In this document: piece by piece, positions 9,947 to 21,888 of the stretch
How the letters are laid out: each line of letters begins with the position of its first letter
Position numbering within the stretch: position 1 is the first letter of the stretch
Program-made: the position numbers and the translations under genes
Notes under the pieces: model-generated
Database searches by the model: none
What the model was told of the DNA's origin: nothing
What the model saw: the letters and a program-made list of their open reading frames with translations, nothing else
Origin: Chthonobacter albigriseus
Lineage (GTDB): Bacteria; Pseudomonadota; Alphaproteobacteria; Rhizobiales; Pleomorphomonadaceae
Direction of reading: 5' to 3'
NCBI RefSeq assembly: GCF_013839445.1
Contig: NZ_JACDIT010000003.1
Coordinates: forward strand, 248,001-312,000
DNA: 64,000 nucleotides

Positions 9947-9953
9947 CCCGAAC

Positions 9954-9989
9954 GAAAACCGCCCGGCCTGCCGAAGCGGACCGGGCGGT
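9954..9989 (-). terminator. Intrinsic terminator downstream of ilvC
   Basis: On the minus strand a nine-base stem (ACCGCCCGG with CCGGGCGGT) ends in TTTT. It is about 290 bases past the ilvC stop codon, so the ilvC transcript would carry the tandem repeats as a long 3' untranslated region. In the other direction it closes the methyltransferase gene but without a T run. Confidence 0.65.
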
Positions 9990-10052
9990 CATTCAGATCG
10001 ATCGCTCGTGCGTGGCAGATCCGGAAGTCGGACGCCGACGAAGGAGGCTCAA

Positions 10053-11986
<1,934 letters not shown>

Positions 11987-12018
11987 GATCGGGGTTCCCG
12001 CGAACACGCATACCCTGC

Positions 12019-12037
12019 GTACCGTACGGTACTGTAC
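12019..12037. promoter_or_regulatory. GTAC-pentamer palindrome, likely TetR operator
   Basis: GTACCGTACGGTAC (12019-12032) is a perfect 14-bp palindrome, and GTAC recurs every five bases four times (12019, 12024, 12029, 12034). It lies 33 bp before the chosen TetR start. TetR proteins commonly bind such symmetric sites in their own promoters; that this one does is inferred. Confidence 0.5.
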
Positions 12038-12167
12038 GGGTCTCATATCTCCGCTTTGCAGCCCGGTCAAGCACGCGCAACCCGGCGCCCTCGTCCACCA
12101 ACCATTGGCCAACGAACCGTGTTCATTAATGCAGGTTGCACTGCTATCCTGATGATACGGGGGCTTG

Positions 12168-12180
12168 TCAGTACAACTGA
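12168..12180. promoter_or_regulatory. Short inverted repeat upstream of LuxR-type gene
   Basis: TCAGT-ACA-ACTGA lies in an AT-richer stretch about 100 bp before the LuxR-type start codon. A TTGTCA element overlaps it and could serve as a -35 box with an imperfect -10 near 12190. Its role as an operator is a guess from position and symmetry. Confidence 0.3.
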
Positions 12181-12276
12181 TTTAACAATAAGCAACTTTC
12201 GGACAAGACACAGGAAAATGCATCTTGAGGTTGAGACGAAATAGATCCTGAAGACACCAGCAGCAGCGGGGGTGGC

Positions 12277-13392
12277 ATGGCCGTCGAAGACGACATCCTG
12301 GGTCTCACGGGCGCGTTTTATGACGCCGCCCTCGATCCGGATCTCTGGCCCGATACGCTGCACAGCTACAGCCGCTTCTTCGGCGGCGTCGGCGGCGTCA
12401 TGCATTCGCTGACCCTCGACCGCTCATTGCTGCACGTATCGGCGGACCTTTTGGAAGCGACCGCCGAGTACCAGTCCGAGTGGTGGTCCCACGACCCCCT
12501 GGTAGAGGTTGCCCGCCGCAAGAAGTACAAGGACGGCGTCTTTCGCGATGTCGAGCGCCTGGATGAAGAGGTCATCGCAAAAGGCGCCTTCTACCAGGAC
12601 TTCCTTCGCCGGCACGGGATCGGCGGTGTCGCGGGCCTACTCGCCTCCCCGATCAGGGACATAACAATTTCCTTTTCGATCCAGACCCCACTCGGCCACG
12701 TGTTCAAACCCGGACACATGAAGCTGTTGGAAGCCCTTTGCGGCCATCTTACCCGCGCAGCCGCTATCGGCGCCCGGATTGGCTCGTTCGAAGCGCTCCG
12801 CGACACGCTTTTCGCCGGCTTCGACAGGTTCGGCTGCGGCGTCGCCCTGGTCCGCACTGACGGAACAGTCCTCGCCGCCAACCGCGAGCTGCAGAACCTT
12901 TCGCGCCGCGGCCTGTCGATCGTCAGAGGGCGGTTGGTACCCGAATCCGCGGGCCAGCAGCATGCTTTGGACCGCCTGATCGCCGCGGCGGCCAGTCCGA
13001 CGGCGGCCGACGATGGAGCGGCGATTACACTGCGGCGCAGCGCTAGCGAACGCGACCTGGTCATTCGGGCGATGCCTGTCGCCGCGCAGACGTTGGAGCG
13101 GAAGCTGCCGGGCGTCAGGCCGGAGCATTGCGTGCTTCTGTTGGCCATGGATCCCGACGTTCATCCCAAGCCCGACGCCAACGACCTGTTGCGCGCCTAC
13201 GGCCTGACGCCCACTCAGGCGAAGGTCGCCGACCTTCTGGCCGCCGGGCTGGCTCCCCAGGAGATCGCCGATCGGCATGGCGTTTCGCTCCACACGATCC
13301 GCACGATCCTGAAGGCGGTCTACGAACGCATGGGCGTCAACCGGCAGGTCGACCTCGCCCGGATCGTGACCCGCATCCGCACCCTCGAGTGA
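12277..13392 (+). CDS. LuxR-type helix-turn-helix regulator
   Basis: A 371-aa protein ending in a LuxR/GerE DNA-binding domain (about 305-368): LTPTQAKVADLLAAGLAPQE followed by IADRHGVSLHTIRTILKAVY and ERMGVNRQVDLARI. The N-terminal 170 residues, with FYDAALDPDLWPDTL, resemble the uncharacterised sensory region of many alphaproteobacterial solo LuxR proteins. I see no autoinducer-binding or receiver signature. A second segment (about 180-290) has a PAS-like LVRTDGTVLAANRELQNL motif. No luxI-type synthase is in the window. The start ATG is at 12277, preceded by a G-rich run. The trigger is unknown. Confidence 0.82.
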   Translation: MAVEDDILGLTGAFYDAALDPDLWPDTLHSYSRFFGGVGGVMHSLTLDRSLLHVSADLLEATAEYQSEWWSHDPLVEVARRKKYKDGVFRDVERLDEEVIAKGAFYQDFLRRHGIGGVAGLLASPIRDITISFSIQTPLGHVFKPGHMKLLEALCGHLTRAAAIGARIGSFEALRDTLFAGFDRFGCGVALVRTDGTVLAANRELQNLSRRGLSIVRGRLVPESAGQQHALDRLIAAAASPTAADDGAAITLRRSASERDLVIRAMPVAAQTLERKLPGVRPEHCVLLLAMDPDVHPKPDANDLLRAYGLTPTQAKVADLLAAGLAPQEIADRHGVSLHTIRTILKAVYERMGVNRQVDLARIVTRIRTLE

Positions 13393-13504
13393 CGACCGCG
13401 GCGCCGGACCTGACGAAATCGCCCGACAGATCGGCTATTGCCCCGACATCTCAGGGTGGGAGCACTCGTCTCTCGACGCGCTTTCATTGCCGCTGGGGAA
13501 GATC

Positions 13505-13810
13505 CTATCCCCGCCCCTGCGCCAGGATCGCGTCGAGCAGCCCGGGGAAGCGCGCATTCAGATCCGCCCGGCGCAACGTGTTGATGTGCACCGGCCCGTC
13601 GTTGCGCGTGGCGATGATTCCGCAGTCCCGCAGCACCTGGAAGTGATAGGAGACGCTGGATTTCGGCCGCCCGCCGTCCAGCGCGCCGCAGCTCGCCTCG
13701 CCGCAGTCGGCCAGCTGCCGCACGATCGCCAGCCGCAGCGGATCGCTGAGGCCGTAGAGGACGCGTTCCAGCTCGATCTCGTCCGGGTGGGGGTGCTTGA
13801 AGGCTCGCAT
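13505..13810 (-). CDS. ArsR-family winged-helix repressor
   Basis: A 101-aa protein with the ArsR fold: LSDPLRLAIVRQLADCGEASCGAL followed by KSSVSYHFQVLRDCGIIATRNDGPV. It reads the DNA through the SVSYHFQVLRDCG recognition helix. Two cysteines (CGEASC) lie in the DNA-binding domain, but the classical ELCVCDL metal site is absent, so metal sensing is uncertain. Redox or organic-ligand sensing is equally possible. It is transcribed away from the old-yellow-enzyme gene across a 116-bp gap holding a palindrome, the usual arrangement of a local repressor and its target. Confidence 0.87.
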   Translation of the reverse strand: MRAFKHPHPDEIELERVLYGLSDPLRLAIVRQLADCGEASCGALDGGRPKSSVSYHFQVLRDCGIIATRNDGPVHINTLRRADLNARFPGLLDAILAQGRG

Positions 13811-13846
13811 GCCGCCTTCATAACGCAGATGTGCCCTTGTTTCGAG

Positions 13847-13866
13847 AGTTCGATATTTCTAGAACT
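13847..13866. promoter_or_regulatory. Palindrome between ArsR and OYE genes
   Basis: AGTTCGATATTTCTAGAACT is a 20-bp imperfect palindrome with AGTTC/GAACT arms in the divergent promoter region. It sits 37 bp from the ArsR start and 60 bp from the reductase start, where a repressor could block both. Confidence 0.5.
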
Positions 13867-13926
13867 AACAAACCGCACCTTCCGGCGGCTCCACCCGCGC
13901 CCTCCCCGCGGCAGAAGGACAGGTCC

Positions 13927-15027
13927 ATGCCCACACTCTTCGATCCCTTGACGCTGAAGGGCGTCACCCTGCGCAACCGCATTGCCGTCGCGCCCATGTG
14001 CCAGTACCAGGCCGTCGACGGCCTGCCCAACGACTGGCACCGCGTGCACTATCCCGCCCTTGCCCGCGGCGGCGCGGCCCTCGTGGTCGTGGAAGCCACC
14101 GGCGTCTCGCCGGAGGGTCGCATCTCGCCCGCCTGCACCGGGCTCTGGAGCGATGCCCACCGCGACGCCTTCATTCCCATCGTGGAGACGATCAAGGCCG
14201 CCGGCGCGGTCCCAGGCATCCAGATCGCCCACGCCGGCCGCAAGGCCAGCAGCAACGTTCCCTGGGAAGGCGACGAACACATCCCTAATGAGGACCCGCG
14301 CGGCTGGCAGACCATCGCCCCCTCCGCCATTCCCTTCGGTAAGAACCTCACCAAGGTTCCCCGCGCGATGACCGCCGACGACATCGCCGGCGTCCAGGCC
14401 GACTTCGTCGCTGCCGCCCGCCGCGCCGACGAGGCCGGCTTCGAGTGGCTGATGCTCCACTTCGCGCACGGCTACCTCGCCCAGAACTTCCTGTCGCCGC
14501 TCTCCAACACCCGCACCGACGGCTACGGCGGCTCCGCCGAGAACCGCGGCCGCTTCCTGGTCGAGACCCTCGCCGCCGTGCGCAAGGTCTGGCCGGAGCA
14601 CAAGCCCCTCTCCGTCCGGCTCGGCGTCATCGAGTTCGACGGCCGCGACGACGAGGAGATCGACGAGGCCATCGCCCTCGTCCGCCGCCTCAAGACTGAA
14701 GGCCTCGATTTTCTCGACGTCAGCATGGGCTTCTCCACCCCCGATGCGTCTCCGCCCTGGGGCCCGGCCATGCTCGCACCCGTCGCCCGCCGGGTCCTTG
14801 CCGCCGTGGAACTCCCCGGCTCTACCGGCTGGAACATCGCCGACCCGAAGACCGCCGACGCCCTGGTGCGCAACGGCTCGCTCGACGTCGTCATGCTGGC
14901 GCGTCCCGTGCTCTCCAATCCGCACTGGCCCTTCCACGCGGCCAAGGCACTCAGCGTGGAGAACGCCGCCTGGATCACCCTGCCGCCGTCCTACGCCAAC
15001 TCGCTCGCGCGCTACCAACTCAGCTGA
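13927..15027 (+). CDS. Old yellow enzyme family NADH:flavin oxidoreductase
   Basis: A 366-aa FMN-dependent ene-reductase with a TIM barrel, close to the XenA/YqjM class. APMCQYQA contains the redox-tuning Cys of that class. HAGRKAS, HFAHGYLAQNFLSPLSNTRTD and GWNIADPKTADALVRNG are family motifs, and the HFAH pair binds the substrate carbonyl. It reduces activated C=C bonds of enones or xenobiotics with NAD(P)H. The ATG at 13927 is preceded by AAGGA. The frame upstream to 13831 overlaps the palindrome and is not used. Divergent ArsR suggests induction by an electrophile or related stress. Confidence 0.92.
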   Translation: MPTLFDPLTLKGVTLRNRIAVAPMCQYQAVDGLPNDWHRVHYPALARGGAALVVVEATGVSPEGRISPACTGLWSDAHRDAFIPIVETIKAAGAVPGIQIAHAGRKASSNVPWEGDEHIPNEDPRGWQTIAPSAIPFGKNLTKVPRAMTADDIAGVQADFVAAARRADEAGFEWLMLHFAHGYLAQNFLSPLSNTRTDGYGGSAENRGRFLVETLAAVRKVWPEHKPLSVRLGVIEFDGRDDEEIDEAIALVRRLKTEGLDFLDVSMGFSTPDASPPWGPAMLAPVARRVLAAVELPGSTGWNIADPKTADALVRNGSLDVVMLARPVLSNPHWPFHAAKALSVENAAWITLPPSYANSLARYQLS

Positions 15028-15036
15028 GCCAGCGGC

Positions 15037-15786
15037 TTAACTCACCGGGTCGCCGCAGGCGGCCCGGTAGAGGCGGATCGTTTCGGCCATGCCGTGGATC
15101 AGCGCGTCCGCAGTCAGCGCGTGCCCGATCGAGACCTCCGCGATCTCCGGCACCCGCGCCACCAGCGGCGGCAGGTTGTCCAGCGTCAGGTCGTGTCCGG
15201 CGTTGACCGCAAGCCCCGCCGCCGTCGCCGCCTCCGCCGTCCGCGCCAACTCCTCCAGCCGCTTGGCTTTCTCGGCAGTGTCGAACGTGTGCCCATAGGG
15301 CCCGGTGTAGAGCTCGATCCGCCGCGCGCCGGTGGCAGCCGCAGCGGGCACCAGCGCCGGATCGGCGTCCAGGAACAGCGACAGCCGCATCCCTTGCCCC
15401 TGCATCCGGCTGGCCACGCCCTTCAGCATCGCCGCATGCGCCGCGCAATCCCAGCCGTGGTCGGAGGTGTTCTGGGCGGGGTCGTCCGGCACCAGCGTCA
15501 CCTGGTCCGGCTTGGCCGCCTCGCAGAGCTGAAGGAAGTCCTCCGACGGGTATCCTTCGATGTTGTACTCCCGGTCCGGGAACTCCGCCCGGATCATGTC
15601 GCGCACCGCGAACACGTCGGTCCGGCGGATATGCCGCTCGTCCGGCCGCGGATGCACCGTCAGCCCATAGGCGCCGGCCGAAAGCGCGATCCGCCCGATC
15701 CCCACCACGTCCGGCCACGGCAGGTCCCGCCGGTTCCTGAGCGCCGCAATGGCGTTGATGTTCACCGAAAGCCTGGGTCCGGGCAT
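15037..15786 (-). CDS. pdxJ: Pyridoxine 5'-phosphate synthase
   Basis: Forms pyridoxine 5'-phosphate from 1-deoxyxylulose 5-phosphate and 3-amino-2-oxopropyl phosphate in the DXP-dependent vitamin B6 route. The 249-aa TIM barrel shows [63 protein letters not shown] and [10 protein letters not shown], all hallmark segments. I started at MPGPRLSVN to match the family N-terminus. An in-frame ATG at 15819 would add eleven residues. It converges with the OYE gene, only 9 bp apart. No other B6 gene is in the window. Confidence 0.95.
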   Translation of the reverse strand: MPGPRLSVNINAIAALRNRRDLPWPDVVGIGRIALSAGAYGLTVHPRPDERHIRRTDVFAVRDMIRAEFPDREYNIEGYPSEDFLQLCEAAKPDQVTLVPDDPAQNTSDHGWDCAAHAAMLKGVASRMQGQGMRLSLFLDADPALVPAAAATGARRIELYTGPYGHTFDTAEKAKRLEELARTAEAATAAGLAVNAGHDLTLDNLPPLVARVPEIAEVSIGHALTADALIHGMAETIRLYRAACGDPVS

Positions 15787-15837
15787 GGCGCGAAACTCCG
15801 CCGTCAAAAAGGGGTCCATCCCATAGGCCGGCCCGTT

Positions 15838-17001
15838 CTAGCGCGCAATGCGCGCGGAAGGCGCAGCTGTTTCGCCGCTGGACTGCGGACAGGTGGCTTG
15901 CAGCACCTTCTGATCCGCCAGCGAAAGCAAAGGCCCGCGCGCCGTGTACCCCGCAGCGAGAGCCCTGACGGCAGCGCCCCGTTCCTCGGTCACCGGATGG
16001 CTGTCGAATGGCGACGCGTCCCCAGCATCCCCCACACCCTCGATCCTCTCGATCAACTGGATGGATGCCAGCGGATCGCCGCCGAGCGCCATCATGCGCC
16101 GGGCCGCGAACGCATCCGCCGCCGCCTCGGCTTCCCGGGAATAGGCGCTGGAAACGATCGCCTGCGCCGCCAGCACAACGGCCGTGCCGCCCGTGAAGTC
16201 GCCGAGCACATAGCCGAACACGAACCCGAGCCCGGCAGCCTCGATGATCTTGACCAGGCTGTCGCGCGCGGCCACATGCCCGAACTCATGCGCGATTACC
16301 CCCGTGAGTTCGTCGGGCGATTGTACGGCCTCCAGCAGCCCCCGGAACACGATCACCCGCCCTCCGAGGAAGGCCAGCGCGTTCTCCATGGGATGATCGA
16401 CGATCCTCACCGTGGGCGTCACCACGAAGGTCTCTTCGCCGACGATGCGCTGCGTCAGGTCATCCAGGATTCGTTCGGTTTCCGCGTTGCTGCACGTCGC
16501 ATCAGCCAGAGAGTCCATGTCGAGCATCGACGCGATCGCATTTTCCAGACCGTCGGCAAGCGCGATTTCCGTTTCGGCCGAAACCAATGGCGCGATCGCC
16601 TTGGCAAGCACGGGCACTCCGAACCAAACTGAGGCCACAACCCCAACCGTCGCCGCCACGCTCCAGAACGCGATCTTTCGCGCCGAGTTGGCGGAGACGC
16701 GGCGCTGCTCCTTCAGGCTCCCCGCGCGTGCATGCAGGGTGGCGAGAAATGCCTCGCTGTGCACGACCAGCCGCTCCGCGCCGCCCGGCCCGTCCTCCCC
16801 GACCGCCAGGTGGAACGCAGCGGCACCCTCGTCGACCTCCCGGATCGCATCCAGCGGCCAGCGGAACACCGCCTCCCCGAGAAACGGATCCCGGCCTTCC
16901 AGATGACCGTCCGTCGAGATCGAGAGCGTGACGGCGCGTCGGCGGGCGGTGCGCCCGTCGAAGTAGCTCCCGGCCGGAGCATCGGCTTCAGAATCCAACA
17001 T
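15838..17001 (-). CDS. M48 family membrane metalloprotease
   Basis: A 387-aa zinc peptidase. HEFGH at about 238-242 gives two zinc ligands and the catalytic Glu, and the following SREAEAAADAFAAR region supplies the third ligand. One membrane segment lies at about 109-133. The N-terminal 100 residues form a separate soluble region with a GRTARRRAVTLSI start typical of DUF-type modules fused to M48 domains. Related proteins degrade misfolded membrane or periplasmic proteins. The start codon overlaps the end of the DUF898 gene by 14 bp, so the two are translated from one message. Confidence 0.87.
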   Translation of the reverse strand: MLDSEADAPAGSYFDGRTARRRAVTLSISTDGHLEGRDPFLGEAVFRWPLDAIREVDEGAAAFHLAVGEDGPGGAERLVVHSEAFLATLHARAGSLKEQRRVSANSARKIAFWSVAATVGVVASVWFGVPVLAKAIAPLVSAETEIALADGLENAIASMLDMDSLADATCSNAETERILDDLTQRIVGEETFVVTPTVRIVDHPMENALAFLGGRVIVFRGLLEAVQSPDELTGVIAHEFGHVAARDSLVKIIEAAGLGFVFGYVLGDFTGGTAVVLAAQAIVSSAYSREAEAAADAFAARRMMALGGDPLASIQLIERIEGVGDAGDASPFDSHPVTEERGAAVRALAAGYTARGPLLSLADQKVLQATCPQSSGETAAPSARIAR

Positions 17002-18199
17002 CGATGCCCGTCGTCAGGATGTCCCCGAACCCCTCGTTCGCAGCGCTGGTCGCCGGGCCGGCCACCGCGGCCGCCACCCCGAGCGCGTCCAGGTTCGTCA
17101 CGGACGCGCCGTTGGCGATCGCTCCCCAGATCGACCGCTGCCAGATCCAGATCTTGGCAAACATGAAGATGATGATCCACAGGCCGTAGTTGGCAGCCAT
17201 TAGTCCGATTGAAGTAACGGAGTAGGTAGTCGTTCCGTGGAGCGGAAAAGCCCGCGCTCCAACACTGAAGATGAAGATCGTAAGGCCAGTAGCGGCCAGC
17301 AAAGCAACGCCCATGCCGATGATCGGCAGTATTCGACTACGTACCGAGAAAAAAAGCTTGACCCGACTTTGGCCGCATGAAATCGCGCTCCCGCAAATCG
17401 ATATCCGGCGCGCGTCGAAAAAGAGATAGGAGACAAAGCCGATCAGAACCACGAAGGGCAAAGCTTGGAAATAGATTAAAAATTGATCGAAATACTGGTC
17501 CTCATCTACGATTTCTTTGGCCCACAACAGAGTGACTAAAAGGAAACCGCACATCGAAACTGTCACCGCGGCTGTGGATAACCACGCGTAGGCGAACGGC
17601 TTCAGCAGCATCCGCCCCTTGATCTCCGTCGACACCGGCAGCGATCCGAACGACAGGTTCCCGATCTTCCGGCGCTCCTGGCTGGCGATCGTGTACGGAA
17701 TGCTCCACCCGAGCGTGACCACGTTGAGGACGAGAAACACCACTGCCCAGGCCGCATAGACCTCAGCCGACCCTCCGAGCGAAAAGGCGATGCCGCGCCA
17801 CCGCGTGCGCGAGAAGCGGTACCGGTACGACCGGTAGAGCCCGTCGTAAACCAGGAACAGGTAGATGCCGATGAAGCAGACATAGGCGATGGGGTGCTCG
17901 ATCGGATTGTTCGCGCCCCACCAGAACGAAAGGCCGTAGAGCGGCAACACGATCACTAGGGCCACAAGGAAACCCAGGAAAAGCTCCAGCCCCCGCCCCG
18001 TGTACTCGAACGGCGAGCCGTCCAGCACCGTGCGGCTCCAGAACAGGCGCCGCAGGTTGGTCACGAACCAGAACCGGTAGAGTCCCAGCGTCAGCACCGT
18101 GATGACGGATCCGCGAAAAGCCGTCTTCGCGAATGCGCCGTCGAGGGAATCGAACCGCACGGTCGCGGGTTGTGTCGAGGCCAGGGCGTCCAAGGGCAT
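16988..18199 (-). CDS. DUF898 / YjgN family membrane protein
   Basis: A 403-aa polytopic protein. FDGAF-like SLDGAFAKTAFRGSVITVLTLGLYRFWFVTNLRR near the N-terminus and FEYTGRGLELFLGF are recognisable DUF898 motifs, and six or more hydrophobic segments follow. Function is unknown; the family often neighbours M48 proteases, as here, with the downstream protease overlapping by 14 bp. The middle of the gene (about 17200-17590) is clearly poorer in G+C than both ends, though the frame is intact. The start at 18199 has CGGAG very close; a TTG two codons in is an alternative. Confidence 0.85.
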   Translation of the reverse strand: MPLDALASTQPATVRFDSLDGAFAKTAFRGSVITVLTLGLYRFWFVTNLRRLFWSRTVLDGSPFEYTGRGLELFLGFLVALVIVLPLYGLSFWWGANNPIEHPIAYVCFIGIYLFLVYDGLYRSYRYRFSRTRWRGIAFSLGGSAEVYAAWAVVFLVLNVVTLGWSIPYTIASQERRKIGNLSFGSLPVSTEIKGRMLLKPFAYAWLSTAAVTVSMCGFLLVTLLWAKEIVDEDQYFDQFLIYFQALPFVVLIGFVSYLFFDARRISICGSAISCGQSRVKLFFSVRSRILPIIGMGVALLAATGLTIFIFSVGARAFPLHGTTTYSVTSIGLMAANYGLWIIIFMFAKIWIWQRSIWGAIANGASVTNLDALGVAAAVAGPATSAANEGFGDILTTGIDVGF

Positions 18200-18347
18200 C
18201 TCCGTTCAGGACGGAGACCATAACAACCCATGATCGCACGGACTAGTCAGAATTGACATAGAGCGCGTGCGATCCGTCGGGCTTGCCGGGGTAGGTCAGG
18301 GATCCCTAACGGGGGCCCCGGCTGCCAGGACTTCCGCCGCGGCAGCC

Positions 18348-18989
18348 TCACACCCAGTCCGCAAGCTCCAGCTCCACGCTGTCGCCGCCCCGCTGCAACC
18401 GGAGCACCAGCGACGCAGCCCCTGTCACCACCGCGTCCGCGATCCCCAGTCCCGCCAACGCGGCCAGCGGCCCTGCCCGCTCCGCCCCGATCCGCGCGAT
18501 CGTCATCGTGGTGTATCCGCCCGCCGTCTGCCGCGCGTCGGCGCGCCCGTCGGTCCAGCGGTCCGGCCTCTCTGTTCCGGGCGATCCGAACACGAACGGC
18601 ACCCCGTCGTCGTCGCTCGCCACCGCCACCGGAATGCTCAGTCCGGGCGGAAACGCGTCGATCCGATAGGGCCAGCTCTCGAAGGGAAACGGCTCGCCCC
18701 GCAGGGCGATCCCGAACGGGTTGGCGCCCGTCTGCCGCAGTCGGGACCGCCGCGTGAAGCCGTTGCGCGCCAGCGCGGGTGCCGCCAGCTCGGCCTCATC
18801 CACCACGAACAGCAGTTCCAGGTAGGCATTGTCGAAGCAGTAGCAGACGTTGGACGTGCCCTGCCCCGTGTGCCGCCGCTCGTAGGACGGGACCAGCCCG
18901 ATCCCGTCCAGAACCTGCCGGACCTTGCCGCCCGGCAGGGCATCGTCGCGGGCGACGAACACGAAGACATGGTCCAGCGCGATCATCAT
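18348..18989 (-). CDS. VOC / glyoxalase-like domain protein
   Basis: A 213-aa protein opening MMIALDHVFVFVARDDALPG, the first beta-alpha-beta strand of vicinal-oxygen-chelate proteins, with a second strand set around NVCYCFDNAYLELLFVVDE. The pattern fits the Glyoxalase_3 type (PF13468) of unknown activity. I start at the first of two adjacent ATGs because the longer frame to 19052 overlaps the preceding small ORF in another phase. It is the last gene in the ilvBH direction, 28 bp past the small ORF, but may not be functionally linked to it. Confidence 0.75.
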   Translation of the reverse strand: MMIALDHVFVFVARDDALPGGKVRQVLDGIGLVPSYERRHTGQGTSNVCYCFDNAYLELLFVVDEAELAAPALARNGFTRRSRLRQTGANPFGIALRGEPFPFESWPYRIDAFPPGLSIPVAVASDDDGVPFVFGSPGTERPDRWTDGRADARQTAGGYTTMTIARIGAERAGPLAALAGLGIADAVVTGAASLVLRLQRGGDSVELELADWV

Positions 18990-19017
18990 GGCCCCGCGAC
19001 CGGTCTCGTCCGCCGCG

Positions 19018-19173
19018 TCAGTGGCTGCGCGGCGGCTTGATGTCGCCCGCATCCGCCTTGGCCTCGTTCTCCTCCCGAAGCGCCTTGCGGATCGTCTCCA
19101 TCACGTGCTCCCAGCCCTTTTCGCGGGCCAGTTCATGCGCCAGATGGATGGTTTCAAAGTCCTCGATTTCCAT
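19018..19173 (-). CDS. Small acidic helical protein after ilvH (51 aa)
   Basis: A 51-codon frame beginning MEIEDFETIHLAHELAREKG and ending DIKPPRSH, rich in Glu, Lys and Ala and predicted mostly helical. It begins 22 bp after the ilvH stop codon, with GAGAGGGGAA at ribosome-site distance before its ATG. Position and spacing place it as the third cistron of the ilvBH message. I do not recognise the family. It has no membrane segment or Cys. It may be a small conserved protein of Hyphomicrobiales. Confidence 0.6.
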   Translation of the reverse strand: MEIEDFETIHLAHELAREKGWEHVMETIRKALREENEAKADAGDIKPPRSH

Positions 19174-19195
19174 GGGTTCCCCTCTCGTCCCTTGT

Positions 19196-19756
19196 CTACA
19201 TCGCCTCGCGGCCGCGGCTGAGCGCGGCGAGCCCCGTCCGGGCCACTTCCACGAGACCGCATTCGGTCATCAGGTTGACGAACCGGTCGATGTCGGTGGG
19301 GGAACCCGACAGTTCGAACACGAAGCTCTCCAGCGTGGCGTCCACCGTCCGGGCGCTGAAGGCCTGCGCCAGCCGCAGCGCCTCCACCCGGTGTTCGCCC
19401 TTGCCGGCCACTTTCACCAGCGCCAGTTCGCGCTCGATCGCGTCGCCCTTCTTGGTGAGGTTCACGACGCGATGGACCGGCACCAGGCGCGCCAGCTGGT
19501 TCATGATCTGCGTGATCACCTGGGGCGTGCCGCCGGTCACGATGGTGATGCGCGACAGGTGGTTCTCGTGCTCCACCTCCGACACCGTCAGGCTCTCGAT
19601 GTTGTATCCGCGCCCGGAAAACAGACCGATCACGCGCGCCAGCACGCCGGGCTCGTTGTCGACCAGCACCGAGAGCGTGTGGCTCTCCGAAACGGTCGAG
19701 GTCTCCTCCAGGAAATAGGCCGACTGGCTCTGTCCCGCGACGATCATCATGGTCAT
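19196..19756 (-). CDS. ilvH: Acetolactate synthase small subunit
   Basis: Regulatory subunit of acetohydroxyacid synthase; it activates the large subunit and confers valine feedback. The 186-aa protein has an N-terminal ACT domain (HTLSVLVDNEPGVLARVIGL then FSGRGYNIESLTV, residues about 25-98) with the valine-binding loop, and the conserved C-terminal half that docks with IlvB. I start at ATG 19756. The frame upstream uses TTG. The gap to ilvB is 55 bp, consistent with one message under the ilv attenuator. Confidence 0.95.
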   Translation of the reverse strand: MTMMIVAGQSQSAYFLEETSTVSESHTLSVLVDNEPGVLARVIGLFSGRGYNIESLTVSEVEHENHLSRITIVTGGTPQVITQIMNQLARLVPVHRVVNLTKKGDAIERELALVKVAGKGEHRVEALRLAQAFSARTVDATLESFVFELSGSPTDIDRFVNLMTECGLVEVARTGLAALSRGREAM

Positions 19757-19811
19757 TCCCAACCCTGTGTGTTGTGGAAGGCGCCCGGTCCAGGACGCCC
19801 GCCGCGGTCAA

Positions 19812-21575
<1,764 letters not shown>

Positions 21576-21645
21576 CGTTTCTGCCTCATGTCGGCCGATC
21601 CGCCGTTCATCGTCTTGTTGGGGATCGGGTGGGGGACGTTCTGGT

Positions 21646-21673
21646 AATAAAAAAGGCCCCGGAGAGGGACCTT
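21646..21673 (-). terminator. ilvB attenuator terminator
   Basis: On the minus strand AAGGTCCC pairs with GGGGCCTT (one G-U) around TCTCC and runs into six T residues. It is a strong intrinsic terminator placed 70 bp before ilvB and 30 bp after the leader peptide stop. Upstream, GCGCACC in the peptide coding region can pair with GGTGCGC at 21680-21686 and GGCTC with GAGCC, giving competing structures. Confidence 0.8.
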
Positions 21674-21703
21674 GCTTTCGGCGCACCATGTTGCTCGGGG
21701 GCT

Positions 21704-21760
21704 CTAGTGAAGAGCCTCCGTCACGGTGCGCTGCCTAAGTACGATAATGGCCAGGGCCAT
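21704..21760 (-). CDS. ilvB leader peptide (18 aa)
   Basis: The frame MALAIIVLRQRTVTEALH contains three Leu, two Ile and two Val in 18 residues, including the run AIIVL, followed by TAG. AGGA precedes its ATG at normal distance. It lies between a strong promoter and an intrinsic terminator ahead of ilvB. This is the known architecture of branched-chain amino-acid attenuation in proteobacteria: translation stalls when Ile-, Val- or Leu-tRNA is scarce and transcription continues into ilvBH. Confidence 0.85.
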   Translation of the reverse strand: MALAIIVLRQRTVTEALH

Positions 21761-21793
21761 TGGGAATCCTCGTCGCGAGTGCGATGTGGGCGG

Positions 21794-21822
21794 AACCTAG
21801 TCATCCCGCCGGCCGGGGTCAA
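21794..21822 (-). promoter_or_regulatory. ilvB promoter
   Basis: Minus strand TTGACC (21817-21822) and TAGGTT (21794-21799), spacer 17. The start point would fall near 21787, about 27 nt before the leader peptide ATG. Confidence 0.75.
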
Positions 21823-21888
21823 CCCCTATTTTACGTTTGTTGCGAGCCGCATGGCACGCGCGCAACAAAATGTCTCAGGCCCGCACCC

